From: Prostheceraeus crozeri
Taxonomy: Eukaryota; Platyhelminthes; Polycladida; Euryleptidae
DNA: 64,000 nucleotides
NCBI GenBank assembly: GCA_907163375.1
Contig: CAJQUW010009026.1
Location: forward strand, 124,001-188,000
Direction: 5' to 3'
Positions 46,039-58,514 of this stretch are shown here, piece after piece. The notes under the pieces were generated by a model that saw only the letters and a program-made list of their open reading frames with translations, was not told where the DNA came from and searched no databases. Numbering within the stretch: the stretch's first letter is position 1; each line of letters begins with the position of its first letter. A program made the position numbers and the translations under genes.

Positions 46039-46536
46039 CACAGAATTAGATTGTTTTACTCTTTCAGTTTGCTAGAAGTGAAGACTAATTCTAAACGATG
46101 GCACACGCCGGAACTTAGTAATTGGGGAAAGAGGAATTCCTAATACCTTGCAGATTGGAAAAAAGTCGTGTGTCGCTTGCGGATTAATGTGAGTTCCAGC
46201 AAAGTGCTTCGATTGCCACGATTCCCTCAGATTCGAAGAATTCAGATCATTGCGCACAAGTTTTCTCCATAATGTTCGTCCTTCCCATCATTATTAAAGA
46301 AGATAGCAGGGGTACGAAAATTGTTTTCGAGGTGACATCACAACACGCTACACGCTACTCACTCACTGACTCTGGTGTCCAAAACCGGCTGACAGCTTAT
46401 TGTTACGAATGATCCATTGGAGAAACACTGAAGGAGCAGTTGTCTAATTCTGTGATGTGCCATTTCGATGTTAAGGACAGATACGATACTTCCATTCTAG
46501 AATCCGAGGCCGCGCGCAGATGAAGCTAATTCTGTG
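46039..46536 (+). mobile_element. Short DNA transposon, family B copy 4
   Basis: It starts CACAGAATTAGATTGTTTT and ends AGCTAATTCTGTG, with the family-B interior (GAATTCAGATCATTGCGCAC). It begins 42 bp after the family-A copy ending at 45997. The 8-bp flanks no longer match. Confidence 0.82.
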
Positions 46537-47539
46537 GTGATATATCATCAATGTTCTCCTTCTTTCAACACCAATTACTCGTGTCGTCTCACCTGAAGTT
46601 CATAAAGCAGAATTTCCATGCTATTAATTATTGAAAATAATGAAGGATAAATGCCATGAGTCACAATTGACTCAAATAGCGCTTCTAGTGTTAACTGGTA
46701 ATGATATTGACATCATCAATTATACAGTCATCAGCATTGACTAACTCCACCACAGAAGATCTCTATGGGAATCCTGTGGGAGCTCCGTTGAACCACAGGT
46801 GCTCGCATGTGATTTATCTGCATTATACTCGTTCAGGTATTGTATATTATATTGTATTGATGCTATATCTTCCCATCAAGGATAGAATTGATTGATAAGG
46901 ATGTCGATAGCTGATTTGCTTTATGATGTAAGCAACACCCTGTGGTGCACACTCTGTATCCAAGTATTACAGCCTTGTGAAAGCGCAGCCAACATGGATG
47001 CACACTTTATACCCTACCATTGGAATTCATGCGCAGGCTTATTACGCTTTCAAACTAGATTGAAATATTAATGAGATATGGTTGATAATTAGATAAGTTT
47101 GAAGTAAGGTATTCATATGCTGAGTTGTTTTGTATTTCAGCATTGGAATTATTTCGTACATTTCCTGTAGAATCCATGCAGCATGATTCCAGTATGGAAT
47201 CACTATTCTATAATTGACATTGAGATCAGTGATGTATTTTTGAACGACTTTTGTAAAATTGCATTAAATTTCTTTATATCATTCAATAATCTTATAATCT
47301 ACAAGATCCAGGACGAATCGGTGTGGACCAACTGTTAGCCAACAAAAAGCTGTTGCATGTGGCAAATCAGTCGGAAAATAGTACAGAGGATGCATCAAAA
47401 TCATCTTAAATCGGTTCAAAATGTCTTCTTTTCGGATCGCAAGATATCTAGGTATATATTACCTATTACCTCGAAGGTGAAGTCTGTGTACTTGTTTTCA
47501 AAGAAAATGTCATCAAAGATAAGCAACTTGTTAACATGA
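46537..47539. other. Non-coding stretch, nothing recognised
   Basis: Only short frames without domain content. No inverted repeats of note. Confidence 0.3.
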
Positions 47540-48020
47540 TCTCTAATTTAGGTCTACATTAACCATCTACAAGAGCATGGCAAGCATTATTCAAGATATA
47601 TTCAAGAGTGACTTACCAATGTGCCTAAAGAGACAATCCTTCAATCAGTGCATTCTCCCTGTGTTGACATACGGATTAGAAGTGTGGAGGACAACGAAGG
47701 AACATAGAAATAAACTTCAAGTTACCCAAAGAGCAATGGAAAGAGCAATGTTGAAGATTTCAGGACGAGATAAAAAGAGGAGCACATGGATTAGACAGTA
47801 GACAGGAGTAAGTCACGTCCTGGAGACTGCAGCAAAATTGAAATGGAGCTGGGCTGGACATGTGGCAAGAAGACAAGATGGGCGTTGGACAAAATCGGTA
47901 ACGGAATGATATCCGAGGGACGACAGGGAAAGCGTTGGGAAGACAGTCTAACTAAAGTGGCAGGAAAACATGGATGCGACATCGTGTAGAGGCCTTCAGC
48001 AGTGGACTGAAAACGGCTGA
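47540..48020 (+). mobile_element. RTE-type LINE, 3'-terminal fragment
   Basis: From about 47570 the translation reads IFKSDLPMCLKRQSFNQCIL, then PVLTYGLEVWRTT, VTQRAMERAMLKISGRDKKR and, after a frame change near 47800, WSWAGHVARRQDGRWTKSVTE. This is the conserved region after the reverse transcriptase of RTE/BovB-like LINEs. The copy ends near a GAAGAGAAGAAGAA run, like the short repeat tails of this clade. It is 5'-truncated and dead. Confidence 0.8.
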
Positions 48021-48135
48021 AGAGAAGAAGAACCTAATACAGGCAAATTATTTACATTGTGTAGAAGAGAATGTACCGTATTCCATAAATAACATAAATG
48101 CAAGTTATTTATGCAAGTCGGGGTCCGTATACGCA

Positions 48136-48245
48136 AGACCTTTCAACCACTGCATGTGGCCATTGTCAGACGAAATCGTAGTTTCAATTTCGTCAGGTGT
48201 AGAAGTTTCGCCTGACGATGGCCACCTGCAGTGGTTCAAAGGTTT
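48136..48245. repeat. Hairpin with 40-bp arms, hammerhead-like wording
   Basis: The arms 48136-48175 and 48206-48245 are inverted copies with about 5 mismatches and a 30-base loop. The right arm reads CCTGACGATGGCCACCTGCA then GTGGTTCAAAGG. This is close to the CTGANGA...stem...GAAA order of hammerhead motifs known from Penelope-like elements, with the GAAA altered to CAAA. It follows the RTE fragment by ~115 bp. Confidence 0.5.
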
Positions 48246-49390
48246 TGGATGCGAGAGAAAGACTTCGACCGAGTTCAGGGCTTCTCACAATAGAATTGAG
48301 TCACGGATAGAGCCATTGTTTTTAATGAAATACGCTCATAACGTTTCATTTCAACTTGAAATGATAGCCAAATAGTGGTGTTGACTATTTTCACCACAGT
48401 TTCCTATATAAAATTTTCCAAATATTATAGTTTCCACTACACATCAACACATTTTCGCCGAATTCAGTAAATGACAGATCAGATGATATATCACTAATAT
48501 ATATATATGTATATTATTAAGATCTGATAAACTGTAATCGAAAAGCTGTACTTCGCAAGCTAAGAGGGCGCAAATTACTGTCATTTCATTAGGCACACAC
48601 AAAACTGGAATAAAGACTTAATACATGAGATATTTTTTCCGTTACTGTTCAAGACTTCGACTCACAATTGTGCAATCAGCTGCTTTCATTTGGCCAGAAA
48701 TTTTATTGGATGTCAAGTTCATGCTTTTAATTCAAGTGTCATATTTATTACGTTGCTATGATAAATTTCTGCTTCAAATTCATTTTTGTTTTTCTCCAAG
48801 CAATCCCTATTAATGTGCGCAGCAGATTAAATGTCTTTATACACTACGTCAATTCATGAAAGGTCTTAGAGGAGTTACAGATACATTCATTGCTTATTTA
48901 CATTGTTATAATAAACGGACAACCGCTAATTATTTCTATACAGGCTTGCCTATCCAAAAGTATATCACACAGCTACCTTTCAGTTTGCTTCGATGTCAAT
49001 TCGGTTGCTTACACAGACTCTGACAGAAAATAGTATCGAAAGTCCGACATCATGGTCTTTGAGATCGGAAAACTTTTTTAGTTGAGGTCTGAAATTGTCG
49101 AAAATTTACCTTCAACACAAGTTTTTCAGCCGAAATACATGTACATCCGAAATGACAGCCTAGATCTAAACCGTTAACATTTAACATGCATCTAGCAGGA
49201 ACGTAACACTTTCCTGAAATGTTATCTGATATGAAAAACTTATTTATAACACTTAATTCAACGCAAAGCAATAGTTCATTGGATGAAGCTACACAGTATA
49301 AAGACAGTACCAGGTTAAAGAAACAATTAGATCAAAAGTCAGTGATTGTGGTCAGAATGTTATAGACCTGTGACCGATCTAATAAGAAGC
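48246..49390. other. Non-coding stretch, nothing recognised
   Basis: A short (TA)n run lies near 48499-48518. No coding sequence recognised. Confidence 0.3.
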
Positions 49391-49392
49391 TA

Positions 49393-50278
49393 CAGTGCGC
49401 GACTGCAAGTTGGAAACTTGGCATAAATCTACGGACACGTACATTTTTCCAACACCTTCTAAATTTTTTTGCAATTAGGAAATATCGACAAATTTATAAT
49501 CATCTGAATGAGAATTTTCGGATCTATTATTTGAATGTTGTTGAATCAATTGTTTTTGAAATTGGTGGTTCCTAGAGGTCCATAAACCCGAAAGCCCAAA
49601 TTTTCTTTGACTTGTTTTGACAAGCACATAAATCAATTTGAAACATTCTCCTTGTGATATTCAAAACCGTCACAAGATTGGCTTTCAGAAAATATAAAGT
49701 TTGAAAGTGTTTTCTCGAAGGCAATATTTTGAAAGTAGTATAGATAGATAATGTGGCGATTTTTTCATTTTCAGAATGTGTTGCGATAATAACAGAAATA
49801 ACGCTGTTAACTAACTGGTGGCATTTATTTACCTCAAAACTAGTGTTTCCTGCTTTTGTTGGGTAAATTTAAGGCCATTCGAAGAAATATTCTGAAAATG
49901 AAAAAATCGCCACATTATCCATCTATACTGCTTTCAAAATATTGCCTATAAACTTCGAGAAAACACTTTCAAACTATATATTTTCTGAAAGCCTATTTTG
50001 TGACGGTTTTGAATATTTCAAGGAGAATGTTTCAAATTGATTTATGTGCTTGTCAAAACAAGTCAAAGAAAATTTGGGCTTTCGGGTTTATGGGCCTTTA
50101 GGAACCACCAATTTCAAAAACAATTAATTCAGCAACATTCAAATGATAGATCCGAAAAGTCTCTTTCAGATGATTATAAATTTGTCGATATTTCGTGATA
50201 GTAAACAATTTTTAGGTGTTGGATAAATGTACGTGTCCGTAGATTTATGTTAAGTTTCCAACTTGCTGTCGCGCACTG
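49393..50278. mobile_element. Tc1/mariner-type fold-back element with ~385-bp inverted arms
   Basis: The ends CAGTGCGCGACTGCAAGTTG and its near-exact inverse (CAACTTGCTGTCGCGCACTG) are flanked by TA on both sides (49391-49392 and 50279-50280), the Tc1/mariner target. The arms 49393-49777 and 49889-50278 stay highly similar throughout, leaving a 111-bp centre with no coding content. Transposition would need a transposase supplied elsewhere. Confidence 0.88.
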
Positions 50279-50280
50279 TA

Positions 50281-51199
50281 TTTATACAGTTGCGGTGGAC
50301 TCAGAGAGCAACGTTTCCTGTTTATGACAAACCTTCGCTTGATCCGGAAGTAGCTGAGGTGGCAACAATCGTGTGCAATGGTCTGCTCAAGTTCTGGTAC
50401 TGGACAGCGCGATCGGTGCACCACTGGAGAGAGTTCGTATGCAGGAGGCGGTTGATGCGAACTGCATTACGTCCTTCACCGATCTCGCTGTGTAAATGCA
50501 ATGAGATGCTGTTTACCTCTCCTTCGTCGGTGAACATGATAGAGTACAGTCGTACAGATACAGTTTGCTTTTGTTTAACAGGTTATTAATCTATCTCAAA
50601 CTGACAATTAACAATGAATCCTTGTCAGCACGAAAATGAAGCACGACTTTGATTTTCCTAATGCAGACACCACACGAAGCATGTTCGCGTCAATTTAATT
50701 GAAATACTCTATGCGAAATAACGTATAGGCCTTCATGGTTGAGCGAGAGAGGGAGCGCGACAAACATGCTTGCAATACTTATTCAGACTTTAATCCGCTG
50801 AAGTCTGCTATTACTCAATACTTAAATATAGTAGCATCATAAGCATCATATCAGATATTTTGTCTACGCAGTCAAAGATTGCCAAAGTCATGTATTGATT
50901 CCATCAGCTATGATCATCAATACATTTACCGATAACTGCATTTGGCCTCCACCAGATTTTTGGCAGATCAGAGAGGATATACAGGATGAGTCTAAGTAAC
51001 TTGGTAGTCAAAGCATTCGAAGTCCTCCTACTTCTATTAAATTTTACAATTACTAAGTTAAGTATAATGTGCATAATTCCTTAAAGAAAATGTTTAAAGT
51101 GCCGACCACCTAGGTCCGTCTAGTTATATCGACCTTTGAAGGTGCGGGACGCTCAAGTGCTTGTCTTGGTTTACATCCTGAATTTAATAGAAATTCGAC
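50281..51199. other. Non-coding stretch, nothing firmly recognised
   Basis: An open frame at 50263-50589 overlaps the end of the fold-back element and has no recognisable domain. The part near 51000-51199 may be the 3' end of the mariner-type element that follows. Confidence 0.3.
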
Positions 51200-52062
51200 C
51201 GTGAAACAAAGGGGAGTTAACTTTTCTTTTCTCAATATGAATATGATCTCCCGTCGTTTTGAACTACGGAGCAACATGCTCATAGGCAGAAGTCTTTACT
51301 AAGCACTTGCACAATATTTCAGTAATTTGTCATCGCTATCTCAGTACAAACCGAATTCTTCAAAACACTCCAAAAGAAAAGTCGGGTGTGAGATCAGTGC
51401 AGCGAGGGGGACCACAACGACTAATCCACCATGAAGTGACCATGAAGCCAACTGCACGCAGTGATGCCGCCATGTCGTGGTGCATCGTCGTGTTGGAACG
51501 ATGTCTGTTCAAAGTATAATTAATGTCTCACACTTGGCAGAAAGTCGTTGTTGAGCATTACCACGTGACTTTGACCATTCACAATTCTTTCGAAATTAAC
51601 TGTCCTATTTGACCTGAAGCAAAGATTCCACCTCCATCTGTGACACTAATAAGGTTCACTTCGTTTCCGACAATTTGATGAGGATCCTGACGTGCCCAGT
51701 AAACTGAATTGTGGCGGTTGACTTGTCCGTTCAACAATGAATCCTAGATAGTTGCTTTATCACTCCGAATGATCTTTTCCGGTAGTAGGCCATCCATATC
51801 ACAGCGAAGCTGAAATAATCACAGAGAATTCTTTGTGGTCATAATCATTTTCTAACAATGAGTGGAGTAAGTGTGGACGATGTGGTTTCATACGAGTGTT
51901 GTGCAAAATTCTCACAACTGAAGTCTGAGAGATGTCAACCTCCTCTGAAGCTAGTCTCGAGCATTTTCGTACTGCGGTCAAAAGTAGCTTTGACGACTCG
52001 ATTGCTTTCCTTTTGCACGAGGACACATGTCTGTCTAATCTTGGAAGATCTTCTCATGTGAA
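51200..52062 (-). pseudogene. Decayed mariner-type (DDE) transposase
   Basis: On the minus strand 52026-51799 gives a helix-turn-helix part (SRLASEEVDISQTSVVRILH) followed by PHRPHLLHSLLENDYDHK. Further down, after frame breaks, come NGQVNRHNSVYWARQDPHQI (about 51730-51670) and a CGPPRCTDLTPDFSF stretch (about 51410-51370). These correspond to the NRHN..YW and PPRSPDLTP..F blocks of IS630/Tc1/mariner-type transposases. Several stops and frame changes make it non-functional. Terminal repeats were not located. It lies ~0.9 kb from the TA-flanked fold-back element, but nothing shows that the two are related. Confidence 0.7.
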
Positions 52063-52447
52063 TGTTTTAAACTGGAATTGCTGAATAAGATTTGTTATGG
52101 TGTCTCTTTCAACAGTTCGATCGAATTTTTCATGGATATGGCGACGTCTCACTCTTGTTACTCGTTTGTAGAAGAGTTTTGCGATAAATGCCCGCTATTT
52201 AATAGTCATTCTGTGGTTATTTGGTGTCTCAGCCACAACCGACACGATATAAACACAACTGTGAAACTCTGACAAACAAATAAAGGTGGCTGTCACAGCG
52301 TTAAGATATCCTCATATATAAGAACTCCTTAGAAAGAAATATTCCATTGATATATCAATCCAACGATCAATGTAAGGTTGATAACTTGCATCGGGAATCG
52401 AGATGGTTAAGGTTCTGTTGGCCACTCCTAAATGATGTTACTTATGA
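52063..52447. other. Non-coding stretch, nothing recognised
   Basis: It may include the 5' end of the mariner-type element. No inverted terminal repeat was found. Confidence 0.3.
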
Positions 52448-53750
52448 AAAATTGCCGCTGGCTTTGTCAGGAATTAAAAGCGACAATTTTTCTCAACGTT
52501 TCGAGATTCTTCAACGAGTGACAAAATATCATTTATGCACAGCAGTTAAACAAAATTTCAAAGTGATGTAGCATGAAAATGTAAACATAGAAAAACACGA
52601 TATAGGGATATGCATAAGATCATCTATCATGGAATACAGTATGTATACAAGGTAAATCAAAACAATCTAATCAAAGGGAAATGTATAGAAATAGTCAAAA
52701 TATCAGCCATAAGATAAGAAATTAGACAACACGAAAAGCGAGCGGTGATCAAGCAAACTAAGATAAATAGGAGAGTAAAACTTCATCAACACAACCATTT
52801 ACTAAATTATGCGTGGCTTGAATGTAAAGGGCTTCAACTGATCTTCGCTTAGCATTGTTTCTTTCAGAGCACAATATTTTCCATTGTGATGCTATGTTTA
52901 GATTGATACTGTGAAATTCATGCATGTGTTGGTAAAATGATGTATTGTTGAAGTGCTCATTGATTCTAGATCTTATAATTCGAGATGTTTCACTAATATA
53001 CACTCTGTGACAGATTTTGCATTCAATATGATAAGCAACAAACTTCCTGTAGCATAAACCATTTACAACGGCCGCCAAACAAGAAAAACAATTAAATGAA
53101 CAGGAAGGGTATTCACGCTTTCTTCTAAATCGCATTCCTAAATTGCGCTTGGTCTCAAAAATTATGCGAACTTCATCAATTACACTTGTTCTTCTGGCAA
53201 GTTGGTATATCTGTCTATGACTTTCTTCACCATAAAAGGGAATTTTTATAAAGGGTGGGGGGTACATTATTATCATTTTCAGTTGACCGATTTTGTACAA
53301 TAGAATGACTCCAAAAACATTTATCGACAAACTTTTTAGGATAGTCATTACTAAAAAATATGCTGATTACATTTTCACCTCTTGATTTTATCATAACACG
53401 AGGATGTTCACCAATCATCATGAACAAACGAATCACAATGTAGACACGTATCACTATGAAGATCCTTTACATTAAATTGAAATTGTCGATGAAGAGACTC
53501 TAAACTAACCAATGTGTCAAGGTATGGCAATTTTTGATCACGTGCAATTTACATAGTGAATAGTACATAGTACATAGAAGAATGCGTATTATTAATAAAA
53601 TTCAATAGATAATCATCAGAGGAATCATAATGTATATAACAAAAAATTCACTGATATACATAACCCAGAAGAATATGAAATAGCTACAAAATACTATGAA
53701 CAGGACAAGATGCATTAATATTGATACAAGAAATGGCATTACATTATTTC
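52448..53750 (-). mobile_element. 5'-truncated Penelope-like retroelement, copy 5
   Basis: The coding frame 53348-52758 includes PFIKIPFYGEESHRQIYQLA, a cysteine cluster (CSFNCFSC) and a GIY-YIG domain reading AYHIECKICHRVYISETSRI then SRINEH. The YIG is changed to YIS. A SERNNAKRRSVEALYIQ block follows, as in copy 1. Decayed reverse transcriptase sequence continues to about 53750. The 3' tail (52448-52520) is homologous to that of copy 1. The left end of the tail and the right border are approximate. Confidence 0.75.
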
Positions 53751-55439
53751 CCATAGCTATACCACATACTTGTTTAAAGCACTTTCCATCGCTGACATCA
53801 ATTTCCCCTTTAACCGCTAATTCAAGAATATATGATAAATCACTCGTATCATAAATATAATATATTAATCAACATCGACAATGCATTGAAAACCTGGTTA
53901 CTTTTGACTCAACCTGTTTGTGTGTGAGAGAGAAAGAGAAAACTACATTGCTCATGACTCCAATGCATTTAGCATGTACTCAATGGATTGGCTTTTACGG
54001 CAATATTCAATTTGACAAATTCAAACATTTGTCGTTATCGGATGATTCAATATTCGCAAAAATAACTGCAACTATATCATCTTGCTCAGACTTCCTGATC
54101 ATAAAACTGCGATTTGATTTCTGATTTTTGACTTGAAGTTTTCTTTTTCGAGTATTGCAATGTGTCACTCTCATACGCGTCCATTTAATAAATATCGTAT
54201 GCCTTCATGCGTCCTCAGAAACCGTCGTTGTGACAATACACTTTTTAATTCTGTTTGATTAGAGAGATTTTATACTTCAAAAATGCTCGGCGATGACATC
54301 ATTGTCTTTGTTGAAGAGGAGTCATAAAGTTAACAAAGAATTCAGTTTTTTTTCTATAGCTAGTTTTTGCAAAATCATTCTATGTTGCTAGAAAAATGCA
54401 CCCGAATGTGAATATGAGAACATCCTAATGCTTTATCTACATTAACTGCATGGATTCAAATATTCAAGCATGCAAGAATGGAAGAAACAAATGATTAGGA
54501 TATGTGAAGGCGCAGGAAACTGACAATTTCCATCAGTATGATAAAATAGTGAAAACTTTACCTCATTGGCCTAATCGTTCCTTCAAAAGTTCTACAATTA
54601 ATCAAAATAAGTTACGTCGCACAACCTAACTGAAAATCGCTCTAAAAAGACACGAAAGTAAATGTAAATATTGAATCCATATGCACTCTGTTTTCTGACT
54701 ATCTTGTTATACATTGCAGTACGAATGGTAAAGCCACAAAACTGCATTCGCAATTAATTTTTTATCATCTGTATTCCGTCAGAATATTGTCTTTTCACAC
54801 TATGTGCATGAAAAACTTTCAGCTCATATTAATTCAAATGATACTTGACAAACAAAAGCATTTGATGATATAATTTTACCAGGGATGACGATGAGCGTAT
54901 ATTTTTCAAAATTAATAAGAATCGTACATTTCGAAGTTATTGAAATTCAAAGTGAATCAAAGTAATTAAACAACGCAAAAAAATCATCGCTCAATTCCGA
55001 TCACCCAATTGGACAAAAGTACGTGAGAATTCTTTGTTTAGCAATGTTGCACTTTTCACAGGGAATGAATTAAGTCTTTTTTTCCGTTTTTTATTTAAGC
55101 CGTTTTCCGTTCGAACACGAGAAATGATAAATCAACCACTGGAAGAAGCACAGCAAATCAAACTTTTCAAAATATGGTCACTATTCATAGCGGATCTATA
55201 CAAGGTCTTGACCAACACATCGCGTCTTACTTCAACTGTCTGGAGGCACATGTTTTTACCATAGAAATAGTTGGTTTAACTGAAGTTGACTAGAATGGAA
55301 ATTGACTCAAGGTCGCGGCACCGACGGGGGAACTAAGTTTGGGCATGAATGACCAATGAAAAGCTTAGAATTACACATGTGACTGATTCTAACCCAATGA
55401 TGCAGCCGTTGACAAGTGTATCTAAGTGAAAATGCGTGC
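53751..55439. other. Intergenic stretch, no gene recognised
   Basis: Short frames only, none with domain content. Part near 55300-55440 may be the 3' untranslated end of the LINE that follows. Confidence 0.3.
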
Positions 55440-55442
55440 GAT

Positions 55443-56716
55443 TTATGTGCCACTATTGTGTATTGCATGAAGCTTAATTTCCATTCTAGAGGTTTTATTG
55501 TTGTCAATTTCTATGGTTTTTACATTTTCGGCCACAGAGAAGTTTTGCAATATTTCAAGCTTGTCTGCATCCTCCCGTGTGACATCAGCAAATAGCGGAC
55601 CAGCATATTCCATAGTTGAGCGTATGATGTCATAGTAAATACTTTTTAATGAATTATTCCCCAAATAAGGTCTGAGCAACCTCAGAGGGAAAAGTCGTTT
55701 AGATGCAGATGTACGAAATATGATCTGTCCATGTGCACTTAGTATTGAAGATAGCACCGAGAACCTTCAGTTTTTTAACAAATTCAATGTCAGGCAGATG
55801 AACCGGAACACAGTTGTCAAACCGGGAGATGACTATTGACTTGCATTTTTCCTTATTTAATTGTAGTCCATACCAATGTAACTAATCCGTAGCTGCATAG
55901 TGAATTGCCACAATATGATGATCCTGTGAGTTCTTGTACAGAGGAGTGCTAACATTTATGTCATCCGCATATTTACTACACGACAGTTATCATTTGGGAT
56001 TTTGAGCAACTCGATTACAATGGAAAATAAGTAGGGTCCTAAAATTGACCCCTGTGGAATGCCTGATTTAACAAGCGATGAACAACTGTTAACAGTACCA
56101 ATTCTCACATATTGTAAGCGGTTCTCAAGATAACTCGCTGTGAATTGGATAAGGTGCATGAGCATATAACAGTCAATCATACATTGTATAATTACATCAT
56201 GTCCTAGTCGATCGAAAGCTTTTGAAAGATCACATGACATAACTTGTACACCTTTGACATTAGAGTCGTCTAGAGATCTCGTTCTATGGTCATGTAGTGA
56301 TATAAGAGCGCAGGTTGAGGATGATCCCAGTATAAAGCCAAATTGATAATCACCGTAGGCCTGAAGGAAATATGGCTTCGCAAAATCAAGAATCAATTTT
56401 TCCATTATCTTCGCAGCAATAGGCAATAGACTAATTTGTCTTACATCAGCTATTGAATTTGGAAAATTCGTTTTCGGAACAGGGGTAACGGCAGAGACCT
56501 TCCATAAATCTGGCATTGTAGCTTTCCGGATTGATTTCTGAAATAACGCTGTCAATGGTCGTAATAATATGTCAATAGTATATTTGTATAATTTTGGAGG
56601 GATTTCAGGGGATGCTTTATTACAAGGTAAATTCGTTAATAACAGTCGAACCTCTTCTTGAGTCACGTTGATCTGGAGTTTGTGCATGTTTCCAGTAGGT
56701 AAATTTACGACACGTC
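55443..56716 (-). pseudogene. LINE reverse transcriptase domain
   Basis: The frame 56716-55956 reads PCNKASPEIPPKLYK, RQISLLPIAAKIMEKLILDF, QFGFILGSSSTCALISLHDH, CDLSKAFDRLGHDVI (first catalytic aspartate) and SGIPQGSILGPYLFSIVI. The catalytic SKYADDINVS box follows at about 55985-55955, in a different frame from the preceding part. LHWYGLQLNKEKCKSIVI and then KRLFPLRLLRPYLGNNSLKS (55757-55443) give the thumb and C-terminal region. One or more frame changes make it non-functional. The ORF start MYISLLYG comes from the neighbouring family-A element, not from the LINE. Confidence 0.8.
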
Positions 56717-57698
56717 CATACAGTAGGGATATATACATGTATATATAGGTAGAGTATCAACTCAAGAAAGTGTCTGTATACAGTGAAAATTTTTGAATCA
56801 AAAGATTCAGTTTTTTACGGAGATTGCGTTCCAGTTGTCCAAAAAAATATTTGAGCACTTTTGAAAAAAGTCAAAATTTGCCAAATTATATACTACCGAG
56901 ATGGCTCTCCTATATGAGTAGGATATCAAGTTGATAAATAATAATTATCATGTATATATATAATAATTATATATATATATATATATATTAGTATATTATA
57001 ATATATAATATATTATAATCATATATTATAATATTAATCCCCTATAATAAGTTGGATATCAAAAGGAATGAATATTTGCTAACAAGCATCCTAACAAAGC
57101 GGAAATCAAGCTGATTATTAAGGGAATTTCATAAATTGTATTATAATGAAAGTGTTCATAAAAAAAACGAGACCATATTCTGCTTTCTTGGCTGAAATTT
57201 CAAGTTTTTAATTCAATTTTTACCGGCATGATTTTATGATTCGATCACTAAACTCATGTTTCGTCTCTTGAATCTGAATAGTGATGTGGAACCATTTACA
57301 TCTTTCAAAGTTAATTGAAATCATTGTCTTTGATTATGTGATTTTGCTGTGCCAGTGGCAGGTTGCCTGTGATAGGATCATGCTTAAGAAAATACTCTTG
57401 AGAATGAGCATGAAAGTAATAGGCACCCATCGAATTGCCAGTTTAACAAACATTAAATCTCCAAGGCTGTCATGACACTAAGAATAATGTAAAATGCCAT
57501 CATTACTATCTGCATTGCAATCATGATCATTCAATTCCGTTGTAATTTTTTCAAAACTGCAAAAATCTGGATATCTCATTCTTGGTAACAATTACCAACT
57601 ATATTCCCTTCGAGTTCATTAAAAAAATCGAAAGTGTATACACATTGGGGATTTAATAAATGCGGAGTTACCACTCTACCCAATATTCCCACTCTATG
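56717..57698 (+). mobile_element. Family A element inserted in the LINE reverse transcriptase region
   Basis: It starts CATACAGTAGGGATATATAC and ends TATTCCCACTCTATG. A perfect 8-bp duplication GACACGTC flanks it (56709-56716 and 57699-57706). The LINE reading continues on either side of the duplicated site. At 982 bp it is longer than other copies because of an internal TA-rich expansion at about 56945-57035. Confidence 0.92.
56945..57035. repeat. (TA)n-rich expansion inside a family-A element
   Basis: About 90 bp of TATATA and TATTATAATA runs interrupt the family-A sequence after AAGTTGATAAATAATAAT. Other copies lack it, so it arose in this copy. Confidence 0.8.
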
Positions 57699-57706
57699 GA
57701 CACGTC

Positions 57707-58514
57707 TTTCTGAAAAACCTTTATCAGTTGTTGATTCATTTCAATTGCAGCCATTTTAACAGATTCAAACTTGCTGTATATATTGATCATGGGATCATTG
57801 GCCTTTCTACATACAGTGCTGTTTACAACTTTCGAAATATCATCACTTTTCATCTTATTGATCCATATTAATTTCGATTTTTCTATTTCTAGTTTCACCT
57901 TTTGTTTGCGGAGTTTCACAAGTGCTCATATAAAGCAAAATTCTTTTGGCGATAGGCAGCCCATCTGTCATTTATTAACGACTTTACCAGGATTATCATC
58001 GGCTTTGTCTTGTCTGAGAATGTGACAAACTTGACCGGAATGGTTTCATCAAAAAACAGATTCATGAGATTATGAAAAATTTCATACTTCGTATTGACAC
58101 CGTACATAAAAGACCAGTCGCGATTACGCAAGTTTACATTCGACTTACGTAGATCAAAAAACCTTTATATATTTCAGATGAACCCCGACACAAAGATACA
58201 CAATTTGGAGTTCCTAATGGTGACATATGAGGCGTGGCAGAAATATCTATAGGATCATGTGTGAGCACATTGTAATTGTCGGCAATAGTTTCAAAGAACA
58301 ACATGCAATCCAATTCACTGTTTCCGTAAGTGGGTTGATTATTCAAATTAACAAGATTACAATTATTACGAATGTCTCCAACTCTTAATCTGCTCAAATC
58401 CCCGCATAACACAATTTCGAAATTAGGATTGTCATTCAAAAAATCATCAATAAAAGTGATCAGAAAAAGTGCTACTTCGACGTGATGCGAAGCTACAACT
58501 TGAGGAGGAATGTA
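57707..58514 (-). pseudogene. LINE endonuclease C-terminal half and linker
   Basis: The minus-strand frame 58514-58134 carries the second half of an apurinic-type endonuclease. NFEIVLCGDLSRLRV corresponds to the GDFN box, with FN changed to LS. PTYGNSELDCMLF is the following conserved block, and SPLGTPNCV lies where SDH is expected. A linker to the reverse transcriptase continues in frames 58131-57916 and 57919-57707 (KLEIEKSKLIWINKMKSDD). Loss of the GDFN asparagine and the frame changes mark it as inactive. Confidence 0.7.
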
